A stretch of 64,000 nucleotides of DNA from Blastocrithidia nonstop (Eukaryota > Euglenozoa > Kinetoplastea > Trypanosomatida > Trypanosomatidae), in NCBI GenBank assembly GCA_028554745.1, contig JAQOTN010000042.1, positions 186,001 through 250,000 of the forward strand, written 5' to 3'. The position numbers and the translations under genes are program-made. Shown here piece by piece: positions 24,042 to 36,100 of this stretch. The notes under the pieces were generated by a model. That model was not told where the DNA came from and searched no databases. It saw only the letters and a program-made list of their open reading frames with translations. Positions within the stretch are counted from its first letter, which is position 1; every line of letters begins with the position of its first letter.

Positions 24042-26069
24042 ATGCAAGGTGCACGTCGCTTTGCCATTTCGCACAAGCGTCGCCTGCTCTATGGTGCATG
24101 TGGCATCTTGGCATTTGGTTATGCAGTAGGTGGTTACCTGCTTTACTATGAGCGAGACTGAATCCGTAACTATCACAAACGTAAGTTACTTCGCTATGAG
24201 CCCCCACCAGTACGTCGTACTCCATTATATGTGGCTGGTAAGTCTGGTACCCCATAACTGCCCCTTGTCCCACGTTCCATGCCTCGTTTGGTGTTTTATG
24301 TTTTTGTACTGTACCGAATTGCATTATTGTTTGTCAACAGCATCCCTATTATGTGATATGCGATGCTTACCTTTGTCTTTCACACCTGCTCAAGGCACTC
24401 CTTTTATGAGCAGGTTTATCAGTTCTTAACAAACATGGGTCCTAGTTACATCAAGCTAGGGCAGTGAATAGCAACTCGACCAGATGTCTTTCCCAATGAT
24501 TTTTGTGCGGCCATGTAGAAATTGTACGATCAGACCAGTGCCCATAAATGATCCCACACCTAGAAGTTACTTCGAACGCGACTTACGTAAGGACCCTTTG
24601 CTGGGCGAACTCCATTGTAGTTTCTGACATAGATTGAACGCAAACCGGTGAATAGCGGGAGTATTGCCCAAATTCACCGAGCCACACTACGGTAGACGAT
24701 GGACAACATCCCTGCTGGAACACAGTTGGCGATCAAGGTCTCTCATCCACACATTACATAATCCATGGCGGCTGATGTAGCGGCTATGAAGTTATTCGTA
24801 CGTATTGCCAACGCCCTGGTGCCTGGACTCAAATCGATTAACTTGAACAGTGCGGTGCGTGAGTTTGCCAAGTTAATTCAATCACAGCTCAACTTACTCA
24901 TTGAGGCAGACAACTTGCGTCAGTTTACGTACAATTTCCGTGAAGTCAATGGAATCATTTTCCCTAAACCACTCATGTCACTCTGTTCAGAAGAGGTGTT
25001 GTTTGAAACTTACGAATAAGGCGAATCACTGCAAACGGTTAAGCTTAATGAGGACACGTAGAGTGTGGCAGAGCTTGGGTGTCATATGTTTCTCAAAATG
25101 TTGTTTGAGGACAACTTTGTACACTCCGATTTGCACCCGGGCAATATTTTTCTTCGACATAACACTCATCTCAAAAAAAAATCTTTACATAATAGTAATA
25201 AAGCCTGACCCTCGCTTTTTCTGCCTCACCATGAGTACTACCCAGATGGCAAACGTAAAATGTAATATGAGATTATTGTGCTTGATGCTGGATTAGTCAC
25301 CACACTGTCCCGGCGAGAGCGAAATAACTTTATCTCGTTATTTGCCGCAGTCGCGTGTGGAGATGGTGAGTTGGGGGCGTAGTTGATGCTAGATCGAATG
25401 CCTCGTGCGTCTTCTTCTTCACACAATAAGAAGAAGAATAAATAGGCACAAGATGAGTATGCCATGACGCCATAGGCACGCAAACGATTTACGTCGTAGA
25501 TGAAGTAAATCTTTGACCTCGTAGCTCCTGGTACATCTGGCTTTCGATTAAGTAATGTGCAAATAGGAGCCGTGTTAGCCAAAATATTGAACACAGTGCG
25601 GTAGAACAAGGCCCCACTCGATGGCAACTTTGCCGCACTCGTGTTGACGGTAATTGTAGGCGAAGGACTAGGACGGCGTCTTTCACCGTAGTTTAACATT
25701 TTCTCGTAATCGGCACCGTACTTGGTGGCCTTTTTAGAAGAAGGCGAGTTGTATTTCTTGGCGAATAAGTTGCGAGAAACGTACGGCACACCAGCGTTAC
25801 TGCGTGAGTCGATGTACTTTGTACAACCCACACGTACCAATGTGTACATGAAGATGGCAGCGAAACGAGGTAGTAACACGACACGAAAGTTGCTTATTGG
25901 TGAAACCAAGACTGAAAACAGCACAAATAGTAATAATAACAGCTCGGATGAAGATAATGATAATGTTAATGATTATAAAAATACAAAAGATGAAGAAGAG
26001 AACAAACATAACAAATAGATGCTAGACCATGTTGCAGACAAAACAAGTTAGCGCAAGGCACACGGTTAA
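24042..26069 (+). CDS. ADCK/UbiB-family atypical kinase (coenzyme Q-related)
   Basis: About 675 residues. An N-terminal hydrophobic helix (LLYGACGILAFGYAVGGYLL) suggests anchoring in the mitochondrial inner membrane; a second hydrophobic stretch follows at about residues 85-110. The UbiB signature is clear: IKLGQWIATRPDVFP, with Lys138 in KxGQ and its Trp written TGA. Next come SGSIAQIHRA, the catalytic loop HSDLHPGN (Asp363, Asn368), and VLDAGL in place of DFG (Asp415). Family members act as atypical kinases or ATPases supporting ubiquinone synthesis or mitochondrial lipid handling; the spacing and the SGSIAQ loop resemble ADCK2-type proteins. Two Lys/Asn-rich insertions interrupt the domain. 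The stop is uncertain: TAA at 26067-26069 is taken, but TAA at 26085-26087 is equally possible. A long antisense frame over 25238-25924 is a shadow. Confidence 0.85.
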
Positions 26070-26740
26070 GAAAAGTGTTACAATTAATATATATATTGCC
26101 AAAAACTTTTTTTTCTAAATACTTATTTGCTACTTGTCAAATTTGTATAAATAGTTACAAACATATACACTCATGTTTAATATATTTCATAACTAAATAT
26201 CGTATTTGCATATCCTTTGTTTTCACACTTTAATTGGTGTTTTTCACTGTGATTTTATACGTGCAAAATTTTTTTTGTGATAAATTCAAGTAAAGACATA
26301 CACACTTTGTAAATATATACACATTTATATACATATACACATACACAAATCATTGTGTACTTATACATTCTTTTACTGTTTTCTGCGGTGCAAATATACT
26401 TCTTTCCTCTGTCATTTATAGTAACATGATGTGTGTTCTTATATAGTATGTTGTAGTTTGTTTTGTTTTATTTTATGTATTCGATATTAGCAAATATATA
26501 AAAGAATATTAGTATCAACTTGTTAATAAATATGTGTGTTTTAGTGCTTTCGTTATTAAAAATTGTTTACAATCTATGAAAAATATACATTTATGTAAAC
26601 TTATATTAAATAAACAATTTGTTCACATTTATTTTATAAATTTTTCAATCAAAAGGCAAAGATCAAATCAATAATAAACACATTTTTAATAATTTTTTTG
26701 AACGTCATCAAAGACTGGTGTAAAAAGTAAAGACAACAGC
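26070..26740. other. Intergenic region
   Basis: Very AT-rich with an ACATATACAC-type microsatellite stretch around 26300-26350. No gene or RNA recognised. TCATCAAAG near 26700-26712 might include the acceptor for the next gene. Confidence 0.4.
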
Positions 26741-28033
26741 ATGAACAAACCGACACAAAAAAAGTAAAACAATCATATGAAGGCAAGAGCATCAAAAGAA
26801 GCAAATGCACAGGTAGATCCGGATGTCTTGTATCAACAACAGCTAAATTAGCGATATTACATCAACCCACTTTTACATAATCAACATACGCAAGAAGACC
26901 TTGCACGTATTCGTGAAAAGCTTGTCACACTTATTTTAGCCACCCACTAGAATTTATATGGAGGCGATTTAGGTAATAGCCATGACGGCATAGATGGTAA
27001 TAAAAATAAGTCATCAAATAATAAGAGTAACACTGATAATAATGTGTGTAATGTTAATTTCAATAAACCAATTGATACAGCAACGTTTCCTGCGGTGCAA
27101 GTATACAAGCTACCTTATTTGCTAAATGCATGTGGTCTGCATCTGAGCAATGAACAAGTCAATCAGATTGCCGCAATGACCACACACAAACTGCTGAAAA
27201 GTTATTTGGTCAACATTAACAATAACAACAGTATGAATAGTAATGAAAGTGATAATTATGATGCAAATAATTTACAAGAATGACACAAATAAAATAGCAA
27301 AGTCTAGTCAATGCCTACAACCGACTCCATTGACCTTGAGAAACTTGTAAATATTATTCACTAAATACACATGAATGGCTTTTTCACCTATGTGCCCTAG
27401 TCATTATAGCCAAACAACACAAAACAAGACGATAATACTGTGAAAGATGAAGATAAAAAGAAAACGAAAAATAAAGCAAAAAAAGAAAAAAGTAAAAAGT
27501 CTTTGCAAAAGTCATAGCCATAGTAGACGACGTGTAAGCAGTAGAAATCATTGCTACTACACATGACAGATAACACACTGCAGCAAGTTTTTGAGGTATT
27601 ATGAATTGCATGTGGCAAACAAACCAGAGAACCGTAGCTATCTGAGATTGACAAGACACCTGTGCGATGTATTCATAAAGCGGCTATGTGATAATTATTT
27701 ACACATAAACTGACAAGTAAAAATCAAAAATCAGCTGCGGTAGATAAGTAAAACAACAACAACACTAACGAACAGCCAGTAAATGATGCTAATAAAGAAG
27801 TAGAGGATAATAAAGCTGACCTTGATAGTAACAACGATACAAGTGATAATAATAATAATAGAAGTGATAACAAATGAACTAGCGTGTCTTCGTTGCTCAT
27901 GAATGACAAATTTAGCGCGAATGTAATGACACAAGAGTAGATTGAAAACTTTCTCTTCCACTGCACCGATGCCAGTGGTGAGTGGATTTACGAGAGTGTC
28001 TTTCTTGAGCGATTGCATGATGTACAAAACTAA
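26741..28033 (+). CDS. Hypothetical protein, possible degenerate EF-hand-type helices
   Basis: About 430 residues; not recognised. Three folded-looking blocks are separated by Lys/Asn/Asp-rich linkers. The first, around residues 35-75 and 105-155, has amphipathic helices (DLARIREKLVTLIL, YKLPYLLNACGLHLSNEQVNQ). The second, around 270-330, includes MTDNTLQQVFEVLWIACG. The last, near 395-430, reads TQEEIENFLFHCTDASGEWI. The helix-loop-helix appearance of the first and last blocks resembles EF-hand-like modules found in some flagellar proteins, but no intact calcium loop is visible. Several Glu are TAG or TAA and Trp are TGA. The stop, TAA at 28031-28033, is followed by a further in-frame TAA 18 bases later. 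Confidence 0.55.
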
Positions 28034-28454
28034 CATTCTATACACTACTAATGCAATTTTTTTTTCTTTTGTTTGATGACCAATAATATTCTGTCACAAC
28101 GAAAGCTACATAAATGTAAATTAATTTTTTCTTTCTTTTTTTTTTTTGCAAATATACGTGATTATTTGTATCTTTGTTTACTAGTGCATTCACGATTCGC
28201 ATTCGTTTTATTTGTAGGACTATATGATCTGTAATTACGTACATTAATTGTTGTGATCTATATAATATTCTGTAATATTTGTGCGTAGACACTATAAAAT
28301 GTTGATATCAATATTACATTATCATATCATACATCTAAACAGTTTATTTGATCCTTTCAAACGTTATCTTAAAACAAATAGTATAGTTTTGCTAGATTAT
28401 TTACTTTCATAGAACAATAACACATACATTTTTTCACTATTAGAAAGCAACAAG
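28034..28454. other. Intergenic region
   Basis: AT-rich, with T-runs at 28057-28075 and 28125-28147. It ends in a strong polypyrimidine/AG acceptor described separately. No gene seen. Confidence 0.4.
28429..28443 (+). promoter_or_regulatory. Putative trans-splice acceptor for the CAF-1-like gene
   Basis: Six T followed by CACTATTAG, twelve bases before the ATG at 28455. One of the clearest polypyrimidine-AG signals in the window. Pattern-based inference. Confidence 0.5.
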
Positions 28455-31400
28455 ATGGACAAGTTAGAATAATTGTTATCTGGACTGAATGAGGTTTAGC
28501 TTCGTAAGGCAGCATAATTGCTACAGCAACTAAAAGGCAATAATACTGCTGACTCTACCGATAGCACTAATAATGTTGGTAGTGCAAGTATAAGTATGCC
28601 TGCATAACAAGAGCAAAAGCAAAGCACCACTGATCAAGAAATCTTGAAGTAAGTCGATAATGCTGATCAATAAAAAAATGATGCACAGCAAAATTAATAA
28701 AAGAACGAAGATGTTAGTGAAGAAGGCGACGATGACTAAGATAACATACCGTTATTTCAATTACACTCATTACATCAATACTATCAAAAGTAGTAGTAGC
28801 AATAAGAACAACAATTAGCGTAGTAGTAAAACACGTATAAAAATGAGTAAAATAAAACAAAGGATGCTTAATTTAACAATTATCTACGAGGTACAGGTAG
28901 TAATGGGTAATAAGCAAACGCTAATAATTCACATGCCAAACAACAACAATAACGAAGTTCACGCTCTGCGCATCGTATAAATGCTAACAGCAGTAGTAGT
29001 ACTATTATTAATAATAATCACAGTAACAAAGAAAATGAGCTATGGCTACCAGCTCGACACTCAAAGCGTTTGCAATAGCGGGCGGAGAAATAAGCCATCA
29101 CGCATCATGAAAACGGTATGTCTGAAAATAATAATACATAAAAAGAAAATGAAACACCTCGACAAAGACGAAGCTACAAACGTAAACGGTCATAGCATAA
29201 TAATGTGAATAACAATAATAATATCAACGGAAATGGAATTAGTAATTATCAAGATGGCAATAACGAGCATAATGAAGAAATGTAATCGAGTTCACACTCT
29301 CCTTCCCCGCAGGCGCACTTTATTGAAATGCTCATGGGCTGTACCTCTTTTCGTTTGTAGGAGGATAATGATAACGATGATGACGATGATACTCGACTTG
29401 GCATGTTAGTAAAGATGTCTGGAGCTACACAAAATAGTAATAATGCAGAGGACAAGGCAGTTCACACTTTATCGCCTCAATCTCCTTCACCATAGGCACC
29501 ACATGATGAGCATATAGAAAGCAACAATAAAGTTACAAGTAAAAATAATAAAGCCAATAAAACAGGAACAGCAGGAGGGATTGTCAAGCGTAACAAACAG
29601 AGCAAAGAGCAAAGTGCAGCAGTAAGTAACACATGTAGTCTAACTTCATTTGGCTTCTTGCCTACCCCATCGCATACTCTCATTAATAATAACAATGGTA
29701 GTTTCTTTCATCAAAATGGGTTTGCAAACGCAGCTGTAGGAAGTAGTAATAATAATACAACTAAAGTTGACAATAATAGATTGTTTACTCCATTTGTGCC
29801 AGATCATCGTATTGTGCCTATTGCATTACAATTCTGAAATAATAAAAATGTTTTTACTAGTGATAATATCAATGGCATTCCAATACGTGATCATGAAACC
29901 AACACATTAAACTCACTATAACATCTACAACATGGCAATATTATTAGCAATAATAACAATTAGTAATAAACAAATTAACAAAACTAGTAGAGTGAAAGTA
30001 AAGAAGAAAACAATGATAATAATCATAAAACAGAAATGGAGTAAGTAACGGACAACAAACAATAAGACCGAACTAGTTTGTAAATGGCTGCATAAAACGC
30101 AAATAAATATGATGAACCAAGTGTGTTCTGTCTAAATGACCCTGATGAGTCATCATTAATGCACCCTCCACTGTACATTAGCGATGGTGAAGTTGTTATC
30201 GCAAATCGAACAGCCAATAATAATGAAGAAAATGAAGGAAATGAAGAAGTAACCAATAACAACAATGATAATGAAAATGACATTGATAAAAATAATAAAA
30301 TTAAAAGTGTAAGTTGAGTGAAAACTGAATATGAGGACGATGACAGTAGTGAGAAATTTGAGAATGATAACAAAAAATTTGTTAAGTTTAATTCATTCAG
30401 TGCAATGATTGAGGCATCTAATGCAAATAACGAGTAAAATCATTCATCACAACAACAATAATAAGGGTAAAGATAAAATGAACAAAATGAAGTAAACAAG
30501 CCAGCATATGTTATTCACAACAACTACATGAATGGAAAGTAGCCAAATAGGTAATAAGAAGAAGAAGATAAAGATAATACTAATACAACAGCAAATAGTG
30601 CCAAATAAATAATAAGGCTGCTCTCTCACAAATGCCCATGCAAGTTTCACACCACGATACCCAAAACAGCCACGTACAACTAGTTTGATAATGAGGTGAT
30701 CTTTTGCGGGTTTTACGCGATTGGATATGATCCGTTTCAGGCCCGTCCGCCGTACTTTGGCACGTACAACAACCTACAAGATGGGTATTTGAATGAGGTG
30801 TAACTATTACAAATGGCTCGCTTGTCCAGTGCACAGAGAATGCCACGATTGTCAAACACGGATTACGAATACGACTCTGGCGATGATTGAGACCCCATTG
30901 GCAAAGAAGTAGACCTGGCAGATGATTAATCGTAAATATCGTAAGTTGCAGACGAGTATTAGACCTGCTCGGAGGCAGCATCTTACTCCTCGGTAGCATA
31001 GTTACTAACATAACGGTAGAAGTAGTAATATGATTGGTAAGAGTAGCAATAATGCAAACATGACTGATTGCCAAGTGCAGGGCACAATGAGTAAAAATTA
31101 CACCAACACAACCACAAGCACCGGCGGTACAAGGAATCGGAACAGAATAAAAAATTTATCGATGACACACTAGATGAAACAGACTAAGACTCCGATTGTG
31201 AGTTGCAGCGTAAGATCATGTAGGCTCGATAGCGACGTTTTAATCGATTACGTAAGAAAGACAAACTTATTCCGGCATTTAGTGGGCCGTTTGTTTCACT
31301 CACTGCAGACGAGCACCCATTGGCGTTGTTTGATTCCATGCAATTTGTTTTTTCTTCTGTACCTTAACGCACGAAACACAAAGAAGAAGAAGGAAATAGT

Positions 31401-32729
31401 GATAGCGAAAATGAAAAAAATTATAGTGATGATGATAGAAATTTGAAGTTAACATAGTTCTTTGAAAACATGGTGAAGTAAGAAGCGTACAAGCTTGATG
31501 CCAAATTACTCCTATCTGATGAATAACGTAAAGTAGTTTCAAACAAACAGCATTAGCATAAACGTACATAAAAGCACCATCACCATCAGCACCCATAAAT
31601 ATCACAAGAGTAACAAGAAGAGATGTAGAGGAAGCAAAGAGAGAAAGCAAAACAAAGAGAAGAAAAGTTAGCTAAAAAAGAAGAGGCCAAAGAAGTTAAA
31701 CGACGTTTACGTGAAGAGCGACGGGCCAAGTAAGCCGCTCGTCTCGCCTAACGTGCACTCAGCAAGAGGCAGCAGGCAATGAATGAGTAATAAATCACTG
31801 CCATGCATGCCTGTGTAAAGGAATACGAATATCGAGTAAACACACGTATAATTATTGCCTCGTTATTGGCTCAAAATTTGTGCAAGAATGTAACAAATAT
31901 GTAAATTGCACGAACAGTGAAACGTTTCTACAGCATCAGTCATGGCATGCTTGTTCGTCGAGATGAGCCATGAGCTCCGTATGATGAACGTTTATTTACA
32001 CATGAAAAGAAACACAAGAAGAAAAAGAATGACAATAACACAACAAACACAAATACAGATAATAACGATGAGTAGAATAAATAATAATAATAAGAATAAT
32101 AACAATAGTAAGAAAAAAGGACAAGCGGAAGGAAAAGTGATGAGCTTACCGTGTAATAACTATTTGCGTTATCTGAAAGGCATCATCATCAATTACAATA
32201 GCAACAAAAATAAATAAATTTGCTAAACTAATAAAGAAACAACAATAACAAGAGTAAATAGGGTAGTGCATAAACAACAAACAATGTACAACAAGGCAAT
32301 GAATAGTGCAATGCTCACTAAAATAGAATACACAATGATGAAAGTGATGATGATGTTATTAATAAATAATAATTACAAAACCAAGATGTACAGCTACAAC
32401 AATAGAGAGAGTTCAATAATGTGTGCTAGTCTGTAAGCGAACATTCCGTAGTGCAAATTGAAGATTCTACCGACACAAGCACCGATAGTTAAAATAAAAG
32501 TAAGAACAATAGTAGTGGTAGAAGTAACAACACTAGTACAAGTAAAAATGACGATATGAGTGACAAAGATGTCAAATAGATACGATATAGTCAATCTACG
32601 CATAAACGACCACGTGAGGAAGAGAGTGATGTCACGTTACAGTTTATCACTGTACACACGAGTGATTCGTAGCCACAGACTGTTATCATTGAAGACAACA
32701 CTCAGCTTTCAAAGTAGGAGAATAAGTAA
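28455..32729 (+). CDS. Chromatin assembly factor 1 large subunit (CAF-1A / p150-like)
   Basis: About 1,424 residues. Only the central region is well conserved. Around residue 766 it has RPPYFGTYNN, then a MARLSSAQRMPRL helix and YEYDSGDDWDP with Trp812 written TGA. This is the YFGTW...DYEVDSDEEW-type acidic block of CAF-1 large subunits. It is followed by a basic block with RKIMEARERRFNRLRKKDK and a strand PAFSGPFVSL, matching the order in CAF-1A. A long Lys/Glu/Arg helix (AKKEEAKEVKRRLREERRAK) lies further downstream. CAF-1 deposits new H3-H4 on replicating DNA in the nucleus. The rest is Asn/Gln/Ser/Glu low complexity with extremely dense stop-codon usage, including four TAA in a row at 32082-32093. 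The N-terminus is a short leucine-rich coiled coil. The stop TAA (32727-32729) is followed by three more TAA within 24 bases. Confidence 0.68.
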
Positions 32730-33077
32730 GTGTAAAGGTAAACAATAATTTAAATTATAATACAACATCATAAATCACTTTTGTTTGTTTATTTACTTTA
32801 ATTTGTGTGTTATAACGTGCTATGATTTACATACTTTATTTTTTCAATGTTTTACATTCATAGATGCGTAATGCTTTTGATAAACAAATTAAATTGATTA
32901 AGTTGTACGAGTAAATATTAATTAGATATTTTTAACTGATGTCATATATGTCGAAATTCCTATCAATCTTCTAAAAATAAAAAATATTTATCTTTTTGAT
33001 TGTAATTGAAAAAATTCTAGTTTTAGATAGAAAACAAACATATTAGTATTGTATTTATTGAAAATAACAAGATACAA
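32730..33077. other. Intergenic region
   Basis: AT-rich; begins with the cluster of extra in-frame TAA codons. TTCTAGTTTTAG at about 33016-33027 is a candidate splice acceptor for the oxidoreductase gene. No gene seen. Confidence 0.4.
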
Positions 33078-34307
33078 ATGTCAACAGTTGCTAGATCGCT
33101 TGTTTGTAACGGCTGGGTAGTACCGTAGCATGTACAGCACTGAACTCCATCGGCAATTTATTTGGCAAATAATATACGTATTGAGCCACTAACTGCTACT
33201 CAGGTGCTCGTCAGGGTACACGCCGCTGGCGTCAACCCAGTAGACTACAAGCGAGTGTCTTTTCCTGCCTTTACCACATTAGCCCATAACAATTCTGAAA
33301 GTGATAATAATGATGTTAAGTAGGAGAGTAGACTACCAGGCTTTCCATTCCCGTATGTAGCCGGTGTCGATGGTGCAGGCGAGGTAGTGGCAATCGGATA
33401 AGGTGTGACGTTATTTCAGATTGGTGATCGTGTGGTTTTCCACTCCGATCTCTCCCAGTCCTTTGGCGGGTCGTTTTGTTAGTTTGCTGTGGTCTAACAA
33501 GATGTACTGGTGCACATCCCATTACGTACAAAAAGCCTTTATTTCCAACAACAACAAGCTCAAAATAGTAACGACGATAATGATATAAACAAAACGAAGA
33601 CACAATAAAAGATAGAAATGTATTAATAAGACAAAAACAAAGGAGAGTTGATTAGCTATGAAGAAGCAGCTGCCATTCCATGTGCAGGCTGAACTGCTTA
33701 TTTAGCCCTCTTTGACAAATTACGAGTGGAAGCTGGTCGTTCCATTTTCATTCACGGTGCCTCTGGTGGGGTAGGCTCCTTTGCCGTTCAACTCGCCCAT
33801 CATTTTGGTCTCTTTGTCATTGCTTCTTGCTCTCCATAAAACGCACACTATGTACAAGGCCTAGGAGCAAATGCTATTATTGACTACCACCACCCGCCTT
33901 ATGTAATAAATGAGACAATTATGCAACTCACGCAGCACCGTGGTGTGGATGGGGTGGATTACCTGTTAGACTTGGCCAATGATAACCTCAGTGAGATGCG
34001 ATTACCAGCTTTACGGTTTGGTGGGTCTATTTGTCTGGTGAATGGACTGCTCGTTCCGTCTACTGGGGCACTCTTTGCACGTCAGCTCTCGGTGCATTAT
34101 GTGTTTATGGGTGCGATGCATGGTCAGCCCTATACTCGGCCATTACTACGTGAGTTGGGTTAGCGAATGATGTAGTTATACGCAGAAGGGGTGTTTCATG
34201 TTCAGATTGAAGTCCAGCCTTTTGAGGCAGCAGCTCAGGTACTAGATCGCCTCTCCACTCATCATGGCACGCGTAGTAAAGTGGTATTGCAAATAGTAAA
34301 TCATTAA
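33078..34307 (+). CDS. NADPH:quinone oxidoreductase-type MDR protein
   Basis: About 409 residues, medium-chain dehydrogenase/reductase fold. The N-terminal GroES-like part contains VRVHAAGVNPVDYK and PYVAGVDGAGEV followed by IGDRVVFH. The Rossmann part contains EAAAIPCAG and IHGASGGVGSFAVQLAHHFG (nucleotide loop from residue 227). It lacks the Cys/His set of zinc alcohol dehydrogenases, so it fits the zinc-free quinone oxidoreductase (zeta-crystallin) branch, which reduces quinones or enones with NADPH in the cytosol. Two Asn/Asp/Lys-rich inserts (near residues 70-80 and 160-190) lengthen it beyond the usual 330 residues. Trp and Glu at several conserved positions are TGA, TAG or TAA. The stop is TAA at 34305-34307. 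Confidence 0.86.
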
Positions 34308-34568
34308 ATTAAATTAGTAGTATTATTATAAACAATGTTTTTTCTTGTATCGATGTTTTGTTTTACTATTAACTCATTCTTAGTGTTTTTATCATATTTA
34401 ATTCAACATTTTGTAAATTAGTTCTTTTTGCAAATATCAGTAAATTACTTTATGCTTGTATCCTAATATGTATGTCAAACTCATAGTGTTGAAAAACTTT
34501 TATGTTTTCTAATTTATCTTTAAATAATCCAAAGATTTAGTAAACTCTTCACACAAATAACAGTAATT

Positions 34569-35921
34569 ATGAAAACATTACACTCGTATCAATCTTGCAC
34601 TCGTGCATGAGTGAGTAGAGGTAGTCATAGTGCACTGCCATGTTCACACTCATGTCAATTATCGTTCTCATTATCGTTATTTTTCAACTATCGTCATTAC
34701 ATTAACGCATTATGGCGAATGCCACCATAGCAGAGCATCCCTACCCACAACAGTAAAGGCGACGAAATAGACATTGACAAGTTTATTAGTCAAGTGAAAA
34801 ATTTATTTGAAGTGATGAAGATGACCTCGTTGGTGTAGTCGGTGCATGAAATGCAAAGCTGCCCCTACTTTGACTGCATCTTCACCAATGAGGTGCTGTT
34901 CCAGTTTTATGAGCTTATTTTCCCGATGCCCAAGTTTGGCCGAGAGCACCGGGCCAGTGAAATGAGTGAGACGATTCGTTACATGCGTGGGTGTGGCTCC
35001 GGTGCGTACGTTTCACATCAACTACAAGACATTCATGGCGGACACGCTCATGGTGGTGATTTCTTGGCCTTACCCAATGCCGCAGTAGTTGGGATTGGCA
35101 CCAATCGTACAAATCAATTGTGTGCCAAGGCAATTCAGATATCGCGCAAACACACCACATAACGAAGTGCATAAAAACGCATGAAGGGAAGTAATACAGT
35201 GAACACGAACAGTTCTACGAAGATTGAAGAGACCATGTAAGGCGAACACAACGCCTCACGTGATGATCGGTAAATTATGAATGTAGCCACCGTTTAACTT
35301 GACCCGTAGAGTCCACCACTGACTGACTTGATTAGCTTTGCTGGTCAGCGTACACTGCTGGTGCAGGAAAGTGCCTTTGGTTTACATGCTGTGTAACAGA
35401 TTCTGAAACAACTCACACACTTACCGTGACAAATTCTTCGTATTGAGCCTTAGTGTCATGTGCTGAGTCATTTGTGTGGGGCAAACTATGTCTATGACGT
35501 CTTGTGCGATGACGATTTCATGCTGTCGATGAACCGGTTAGGCGAGAGTGGACTAAACCCATTCCCAGTTGCCTGAAGTGAGCCTCGTAAGTTGGGCATC
35601 TCGATGCGAAGTGTGTGTCTCATTAGCCGATTCACACGAGGCTCCTTGCATGGTGGTGGTGGAATACAGCACCGAGTGGGTCATGTCTACCGTAAGTAGA
35701 ACTACACCCCGTCTGGGGATACGCGTAAGTCACGTTTGTTTGCCAATGGCCATCGCATTCACAGCGACGTGGGCACGCCATTGTTCTCGTAGATTGCCTG
35801 TGGTGAGATTCCAACGCCTACGTTTCAGCCCGTGCCACGCTACTTCCCACCGATGCATAAAGGTAATGGCCTGGTGGTCAGTCCAGCAAACAACAACAGT
35901 AATGGTGATGGGAGGAGATAA
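34569..35921 (+). CDS. Pentein-fold amidinotransferase / dimethylargininase-like protein
   Basis: About 450 residues from an ATG five bases after an AG acceptor at 34562-34563. Internal ATGs such as 34719 in the same frame are possible starts. The conserved region has CIFTNEVLFQF (the usual FV-D position), REHRASEMSETIRYM, then HAHGGDFLALPNAAVVGIGTN and RTNQ (GGD at residue 162). This pattern is typical of the DDAH/arginine deiminase superfamily. An insert follows, then a second half with TLLVQESAFGLHAVEQILKQL. Pentein enzymes hydrolyse or transfer guanidino groups of arginine or methylarginine; the exact substrate is unclear, and the catalytic Cys near the C-terminus cannot be placed with confidence. 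Mid-gene sequence is richer in G and C than the flanks. The stop is TAA at 35919-35921. Confidence 0.66.
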
Positions 35922-36100
35922 AGAAATAAGTGTGTGTTAATTAATTTAATAAATATTTCAATGTAAATTTAATTAATGAAATGTTACATCACTAAATATT
36001 ATTTACAATTACAAAACATTTTTACTTACTTTCTTCATTTTTATACATTTACAATAGTCAAGCTCTTCACATGTTTGTATTATTTTATATCATTCAGAAA

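Noticed and set aside
25238-25924. Long minus-strand frame of 228 codons
   Set aside because: It is antisense to the ADCK kinase domain, which carries the conserved motifs. Its residues are low in pattern and match nothing recognised.
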